The position numbers and the translations under genes are program-made. A stretch of 64,000 nucleotides of DNA, from NCBI RefSeq assembly GCF_932276165.1, contig NC_064005.1, forward strand, positions 7,750,001 through 7,814,000, in the 5' to 3' direction. This document shows positions 57,423 to 64,000 of this stretch, piece after piece. Every line of letters starts with the position of its first letter. The first letter of the stretch is position 1. Under the pieces are notes generated by a model. That model was not told where the DNA came from. It made no database searches and saw only the letters and a list, made by a program, of their open reading frames with translations. Source of the DNA: Plutella xylostella. Taxonomy: Eukaryota > Arthropoda > Insecta > Lepidoptera > Plutellidae.

Positions 57423-59639
57423 ATATTATCATTTTATAATTATACTTACTGATGAAATTATTTCTGTAGTACTTATCACATAAAATTTTATAGAGTTTAA
57501 ATTCGTATGAGGTACCTACAAATAACAGTAAAACTGGAACTAGGTATAGTAGATAAGTATTATACCTATAAGTATTATAGTTTGTTTGTATTTTCTGTAG
57601 TGTGGATCGTGTTAGGTTCGAATCCCATCCGATGTTAAACGATACTTATCGAATCTCAGGGTACCTCTAAGGATTATACACAATGTGTATATCATAAAAG
57701 TACGACCCAGTAAGCTGGATAAAGTAGTATACAGAGTGATTTCATTCCCTCATAGTCTGATTCCCTTTTTTATGACTTGGTATGTTATAATATTATGTCC
57801 CATAATGGAAGTTGCTCACAACACGCATGTCGAGAACATAGACTTTCCGGGACGTATACTGATTTAAATAACTCAACAACTGAACACTAGACAAAAAAAC
57901 TCGATTTTGTAAAATGTCTGAAACTGTCTCACTGCACTGTCTTGGCGCTGAAGCCTCCAATTTGTGTTCATGTAATTTTAAGTACACACGTCGGAGTCTC
58001 TCTCCTCCGGTTTCCGCTACAAATTCTGCTCCCCCGAAGGTTCTGCCAAGAAGCCTGCTCTGGACCCGCGCCAGCCTGCCCGCCGGCTCTTAATAACAAC
58101 AGGAAATGTTATTTAATTATGTAATAAGCAATGCGGTGAAATTAATTGAAGATGAAAAAATTGTAAAAAAAGGGAAATATGGTTGGATTGTATATGCCTC
58201 AGTAAGTAGTAATAATAATAATGTACTTATTCAATAAATTTATCTGGTTATTTAATTACAAAAAATACTATTATGATTTCTTAATGATGACAGATAATAT
58301 AAGAAAGGATTCTTAGGTTTACACGGACATTAATTAAATCTAGTACAAATATTTTATAATAAAACTTAACCTACAAACCCCAGTTTTACAATTAATTTAA
58401 AAACGACTGAATACTTCAATTAACACCTTCACCGCCGCGCTCCACTGCGGGCCAGTGAATCCCGAACACCCTCTATATTCATAACTCACTCGCAAATTAT
58501 TCTGCAAGTTTCGCATAAATATTATAACAGGTAAACAAAACTTCCGTCGATACACAGTTAACAAATGAACGTACGCTCATTTGCATAGGCCGTCCGTAAT
58601 ACACCGCCTTACCCTACGTTCACTGCTTACTGTCCCCTAGGGCTCCTGTTTGCGAAACGAACTTCCCTCTTATTATAAAGCCGTTAGGGGCAAAACCGTC
58701 TTATGTCGCGGTATCCAGGGTACAACTTAAATTGAACTGGGGGTGCCTGAAACGCCTTTGAAAGGATCAATTGCTTTTGTAAAGGAAAGGGTCATGTATT
58801 TGATTAAGCAGAGTCAATTTGAGAGCGTGTGACTGTTATCGGCTTAAATCTTGAGAGACGAAAAGGTAACGCTAATCTTGTTGGGTAAATGGGGGAGTTC
58901 ACCCTATTGTTCGGGTTTGCTCTGTTTTTTCCTGCTTTCCTTCCAGGTACATGTGTCTGCATATTGAGTAGTTATTTTTTATTTTATTATTTTACAATAT
59001 TGGAAAAATTTTACTAATTTAATATGTAGATAACAACGAAAGAGTAACTCATGTTTCACAAGTTTCCACCTCCAGGTAGATTAGTTAGGTAGTATAGGGA
59101 GGGTTTACTAAAGCTATAATAGACTAAACATTATATGCAACATGTTTTCCGAGGTTTTTCCGTGGGAACAGTATTCTAATGCAGTACTTATGCTAAATTC
59201 TTAATGCTAAATTTTACTATGAAAAATTCTAACAACACCCAATTGGATCTAGGCCCCTTTCAATGTTAACAAATACACACACACACACACACACACACAC
59301 ACTTCCAACTTAGAACACCACGCTATTATTGGTCTGAGGTTTTTAAAAAATTTGATAATAAAAACCTTATAAAGTATATTGTAAACCATGTATTGGATAA
59401 AGTTTTCCTATCGACGACTCACCTCAGAGTTTCAGTTTCCGAACAATTTTAATAACATCCTGTATATTGGATACACAGGTACATACGGATTCAGTTTGTG
59501 ATTGAATGCTAGCTCTCGTCATAACTAATTTTACTTACATGAAGCAATTTTTCTCACGGGATTTCACGTAGGAATAGTGAAAACTTGAAAAGTAATCTGT
59601 CTGTGAGAAATAATTTATCGTATTTGTCGCATCAATTAT
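57423..59639. other. non-coding DNA, AC microsatellite at 59275-59302
   Basis: No exon was supported. The block 58430-58720 is unique, GC-richer and contains an octamer-like ATTTGCAT (58578-58585), so it could be a regulatory island. An (AC)14 run lies near the right end. Confidence 0.4.
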
Positions 59640-59642
59640 TTA

Positions 59643-59790
59643 GTGCCAATTTCTCCATAGACGGTTAGAGCATAACCAGGGAGTAGTGGTTGACTTTTGA
59701 CACATCTGTCATGAATTTTATATGGAGATGACGTATAATTGATAAATCAATCCCTGTCGGTTAGATAACCGACTATGGCGAAATTGGCAC
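59643..59790. mobile_element. MITE family A copy 4 (TTA duplication)
   Basis: gtgccaatttctccatagacgg and its inverse lie between TTA (59640-59642) and TTA (59791-59793). It is in the opposite orientation to copy 2, judged by the asymmetric middle (catctgtcatgaattttatatgg). Confidence 0.87.
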
Positions 59791-60259
59791 TTAGCGTTTT
59801 AGTTTTAAATATTTTTTGTGGCCTAAATTAGCCGATAATCTGATATACACAGGCCATAATTTAGACGTAAAAAATATAATTTAAGTCGCGGATGTTTAAT
59901 TCCGCCGATGACAACAGAAGGTTTTGGGAAAACTATGGATAAACCTCCTGCAGGTTGACTGGTAGAGAATGCTCTTAGCATTAAGTCCACCTGATTGACA
60001 TATACTTTTGTAAATTGTGCATTAAAAGTATAAAAAAAATAAAAAAATAAGAGCGGCACAGGTGGGGCATTCTTAAGGTTCTTGCACATTATGTCAGGGG
60101 ACGCAGGCAGCGTGCCGCATCGCAATAGTGTGTTATATGAAAATACGGCTCGGCATTTGAACCTTTATAGAGCCGTAGTTAGGGCAGCGCTAACCACGAC
60201 TATTATATATCTCGTTGTATTAATCCAAAATCGAATTAGAGATTTACCCCCTTATTCAT

Positions 60260-60380
60260 AAAAAAGTTACTGGACGCTTTAGCTAATGAACTGTTTTGTC
60301 ACTCTCTGACAGAGATTTTTTTTTTCTTTGACAGAGAGGGACAAAACAGTTCAATAGCTAAAGCACCCACTAACTTGTTA
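60260..60380. mobile_element. hairpin MITE related to the TTATTCATAAAA type
   Basis: gctttagctaatgaactgttttgtc and gacaaaacagttcaatagctaaagc are inverted arms. The left outer end cttattcataaaaaagttac resembles the ends of 40456-41072. The right outer end is decayed. Confidence 0.65.
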
Positions 60381-60893
60381 GGTAATGATTATTTTATTTT
60401 ATTTTATATATGGGGTTAAAATATTATTAATAACAAGCGCAAGAGCGTGCACCTTTACAAAACGCTCTTTACAAATCTGTCGCGTGGCAGCAACAGTCAC
60501 CATTAATTTCCCGCTAAAGAAACGCCGGGCCAAAGTTAAACTCAAAGTGCTTCGAGGCAAACTTGTTTTTTCCCAACCTTCAAGAAAAGAAGATTAATGC
60601 CTCGCATCTTACAGGTGTCTGCGAGCCATGAGGCTTCATCGATAAATGTGGCTATTAGTATTACTTGCCAACGGTTTTTGTGCCATTCGTAAAAGAATTG
60701 GGCCGTCGACTTTCCTTTCACTAATAGCTTAATGCTTAGTGCTAATGGCTAAGTATGACTGAGGCTTACGTTAAGATTACTTCTTGAATAGGGTTGGGTT
60801 TTGTCAGTGCGCTACTGTTGTCAGGTCAATGTGATAATCGAGTGGTCTACTCAGCTTGTAGACACTCAAGTTATAAAAAAACTTCTGATTTAA

Positions 60894-61109
60894 GGGCGCC
60901 TTCAAATTAGTCGCTAATTGTCGCGCGGAAGCAGCGCTGCTGCAGCGCTGCAGCCGCGCTGCTGTCTAAATTCCATATAAATTATTAACGCGCGACTGCA
61001 GCGCTGCTGCGGCGCTGCAGTCGCGCATCTTTTAAATTACAAAATTTATATGGATTTAGACAGCAGCGCTGCTTCCGCGCGACAATTAGCGACTAATTTG
61101 AAGGCGCCC
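60894..61109. mobile_element. GC-rich PIF/Harbinger-style hairpin MITE (TAA duplication)
   Basis: gggcgccttcaaattagtcg and its inverse are perfect for about 48 bases. TAA lies on both sides (60891-60893, 61110-61112). The inner arms repeat gcagcgctgctgc. Folded RNA would be a long, nearly continuous hairpin. Confidence 0.9.
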
Positions 61110-61112
61110 TAA

Positions 61113-63160
61113 ATGCTTAATGTAGGTAAATAATATAAATGCTGAGTTTGATGCAGGGAGGAATTTTTATCTCTTATTTTTACCTACCTCTCTTTTTTGT
61201 TTTTTTTAAATGTGAAACAAAAAAAAAACCTTAAAAACAATAGAAAAGGTGCACTTCCCCCGCAAGAAGTAGTAAAAAGCGTTAGTCACGTTAGTACATA
61301 AACACTAAACTTCATTTTAAGTGAAGCCCTTGGTCTTCGTATAAGTATAGTATATTTATAGCATCTTTAGTATAGGTACAATAGCGACCTAACTTAAAAA
61401 CAGCTACAGCTACAGCTACTCAAAGCTCAAGCTCAAAAATCTACATTTTAAAGTGATACTGTACTAAAGGTGCGTTATTGTATTCATTTTACTTCGCAAG
61501 TTGTCGCGAGAGCGCGTGTAAGCGTGTATACGCGTATTTGAATTAATTATTTAGCAGTGATGGAATAAAGATTGCTTGTTTTCCTTCTTCTTGAACATCA
61601 ATTAATAATGTGTGAGATGACTCGTAAGCTGCTTTGTAATTAATTTGTTTTTGCGCTGTTTTGTGTAGAAGTGTTGGTAGGTGTTCCAAGTTTTACTTAT
61701 ACTTTTGCTTTAGATAGTTTGAATGTATGACCTTTGGAATTTGTCCACAGCAGCTGTTCTCTGAACATGATAATTTTAAGCACTTATTTCCTTATTTCGT
61801 ATTCACAAATCACAATGGGTTTTTTTCCGTTTTAGGTTTTGAATCTCCATATTTGTATAACAATATTCTATAAAGTATACTTAGTTATCCTTAGTTTTAA
61901 TCTAGTGAAGACTGCATGTGAGTTTATCAGTGAAGGCATAAATCGTTTTAAGTGCAATTTGCGAGCCACGACGCGGCGGCAGGTGCCCGGGGGGTACACT
62001 CGGCACCGTCTCTACATCATCAGCAGATTGTTGTTCACTGCTGGACGGTTTGGTAAGCGACCACCTATTGGTATCATACGTATCGCACCGAACGGATGGT
62101 CATAAACGTATGCAGAAACGGCGTCGACAGAGGAAGAGCACGCATAATAATACTTTTTCAGAATTTTCTCGAAAAAAACTTACCTACCACCTCTCAACCA
62201 AGCATAGTAAAATAAGTCGCCGACTGTACCTCAGCAGTAAGCAGTGCATCAACCAGCTGCAACACGGAGCTGCGTGTACCTGCTAATGAACTCATAGAAT
62301 GCTACAGGTACCTACTACCTACACATGACAAACACTGACTCCGGGCAATACTCGACGATGCCGTGTTGGAGTCGTATATCTATCAGGTTTATATGCTCGC
62401 TGGATTTATGCTCCTGATTTGGAGATTCCTCGTCGGGTAATGGCGCTTGGAATGAATGATGTACAAGTTCCCTAAGGCTTGAATCCTAGGATGTGTCTAG
62501 AAAACATTGTCATAAAAAAAAACTTATAGGACCACTTTTTCTGCGTCGTATATTATGTTATCAAGACTGTAAAGGGACACAACGGCTATTAGCACCCAGT
62601 CTTGAGTTCGAATCATATGCGGCGCAAATAAATTATTTTAAAACATACATTGTCCTCGGATCTTGGATTTTAATGCGTTAAAAATTAATCCGTTTTACAT
62701 GCTTGGAAATTATGGTCAAATCCCTTCTAGTCTTGGATGCGGCCTGCAGTGGACTAAAGTGGCGGTAAGTATGTGTTTGTGACACGTACTTACATTACAG
62801 CACATTCAATTGTAACATATAAATTTATTTGTGGCCTTTGAAACACTGCAAACCGCTTTAAAGGGTTATTTCCGAGCAAACAACTACACAATTGTAACAT
62901 TATATTGATTCTATTAACCCTAACGAGTGCGATGTGTGACACTATACAAGTGGTACATTAGGCTCACATTAGTATGCGGGGAATACCCGTTTCTCTTTAT
63001 ATTCGGTGCGTGCCCGCCACATTGCCGACAATGGGCTCCGCTGGACATAGAGCTGTGGAGATGTGCCGGGCTCAGCGGAAACATTAATTAGGCCCACTTC
63101 AGTGCGACGCGGATGACCTTCGCCGCGTAGGTCACCCGCGTTTTTGCCACGGCTTTATTA
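61113..63160. other. non-coding DNA, possible UTR exon or regulatory islands
   Basis: Around 61960-62055 a mixed-composition block ends ggacggtttg|gtaagc, a good splice donor, but no paired exon was found. 62980-63160 is GC-rich with aaacattaattagg, a homeodomain-like site. No protein-coding frame is supported. Confidence 0.35.
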
Positions 63161-63165
63161 AACAG

Positions 63166-63378
63166 AGCCGCGAGCACAGGATTCAAAACCTCCGTTTACG
63201 TTGCGTATCATCAAATGTCATTGTCAAAATGAAAGGCAAATTTGTTAGTTCCAAAAGTAGCATTTTTTTTCCCATATGTTTGAGTAGATTCGAAAATAGT
63301 GACAGTTGACGATACTGTTCTTTTTCCATATGTTTGTGTAGATTCGAAAATAGTATCGAATCCTGTGCTCGCGGCTCA
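63166..63378. mobile_element. inverted-repeat element with AGCCGCGAGCACAGG ends
   Basis: agccgcgagcacaggattc (63167) and gaatcctgtgctcgcggct (63360) are exact inverted repeats flanked by CAG. Inside, a 29-bp block (catatgtttgngtagattcgaaaatagt) is duplicated about 57 bases apart. Confidence 0.68.
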
Positions 63379-64000
63379 GAAAGCGTTACTAGCGCGCGTC
63401 AGAGCGCTAACTTGACGCCGTGCTAAGATGCTAAGATATATTATGTTGTACTACTATGGTAAAATTCCGTCAAACAGAGCGCCAGCGGCAGCGTTAGCAG
63501 TTCGCAACGAAAAGCTACATCTTATTCACTTCCCACGTACTTTGTTCCCGAATCGGGCAAAAACAATTTGTGTCGATTTTCTTGATAAATACGAGCCCAG
63601 CACGCGCTCTGGCGATTGTTCCACGATACACACGCGCGTGTGTGCGCGTATGTGTGTGTATATAGCTATTTGATTGGATACAAGCTCCTTTGTGGGCTAA
63701 TAGCGTAGAGATGAACACTTTTTGTTCGTTACATGAACGCGTTAAGGGAATCTGTGCTTTCAATCAGTTTGCTTTTTTCGCGTGATGCTTCCTTGTTCGG
63801 GGAAGTAAATTAGCTAACTGGATTTTAGGTGGCTAGGCAACTTTGACGTTATGATTCTAGATAGTAGATCTCGGGTTCAGAGTCTGTTAGTTTAACTAGG
63901 TTTCTAGTAGTGCTGTAATTAATTTGCCAATGCTTTTGGTCAGAAATCTGAACTTCAGTTGAGCTAGCTAGAGAGAGTCCCGGGAAGCAATCCCTCGAAT
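63379..64000. other. non-coding DNA at the window end
   Basis: A plus-strand ORF at 63428-63673 ends in a GT-rich microsatellite and has no known domain. Nothing else recognised. Confidence 0.4.

Noticed and set aside
63428..63673. 81-aa ORF near the right end
   Set aside because: Ends in a GT microsatellite, no domain, and is overlapped by an ORF on the other strand.

Overview
The window looks like intergenic or intronic DNA from a moth or butterfly (Lepidoptera). It is AT-rich and has no continuous host gene longer than a few exons. It is packed with insect-type mobile DNA: tRNA-headed SINEs, a GTCT-microsatellite interspersed repeat in both orientations, RTE-type LINE fragments, and many short inverted-repeat elements. 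No prokaryotic or plasmid signatures were seen. The order-level assignment rests on repeat style and is an inference.

The dominant feature is a complete, apparently young LTR retrotransposon of the Ty3/gypsy type at 3167-21076 (17.9 kb). It is flanked by the 4-bp target duplication ACTG. Its two 2,792-bp LTRs have equal length and matched wherever I compared them. Each LTR carries a TATA box preceded by fifteen tandem 11-bp GC-rich units. Inside are gag (7116-8360) and pol (8423-11839: G-patch, protease, reverse transcriptase, RNase H, integrase). They are joined by a textbook -1 slippery heptamer TTTAAAC directly before the gag stop. Downstream of the heptamer, 18 nt (8379-8396) are fully complementary to 11836-11853, the 18 nt spanning the pol stop codon. 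This suggests a long-range RNA switch linking frameshifting to the end of pol.

Behind pol lie 6.4 kb without an envelope gene. Instead there are three degenerate tandem repeats (12.0-12.9 kb) and, on the opposite strand, an intron-containing gene (13557 to about 15915). That gene encodes a 241-aa MADF-BESS type DNA-binding protein and has two 5' UTR exons, three introns with good splice signals, no upstream AUG, and its own TATA-less promoter region. Its introns can survive RNA-mediated copying because they are antisense in the genomic RNA. This cargo gene is the strongest candidate for an undescribed system in the window.

To the right, 23279-26920 is a composite hAT-family element with a perfect 8-bp target duplication. 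It holds decayed RTE LINE pieces and a SINE. At 27536-28891 (minus strand) a short three-exon host-like gene for an unrecognised Cys-containing protein can be assembled from splice signals. From 28 kb to 64 kb the sequence is a mosaic of short elements: at least nine insertions with perfect TAA or TTA target duplications (PIF/Harbinger style, two of them nested), TA-flanked hairpins, one element with a 9-bp duplication, a TTAA-flanked piggyBac-like element with a repeated palindrome, SINEs with two tail types on one tRNA-like head, and some GC-richer unique islands that may be regulatory. No rRNA gene, convincing functional tRNA gene or CRISPR array was found.
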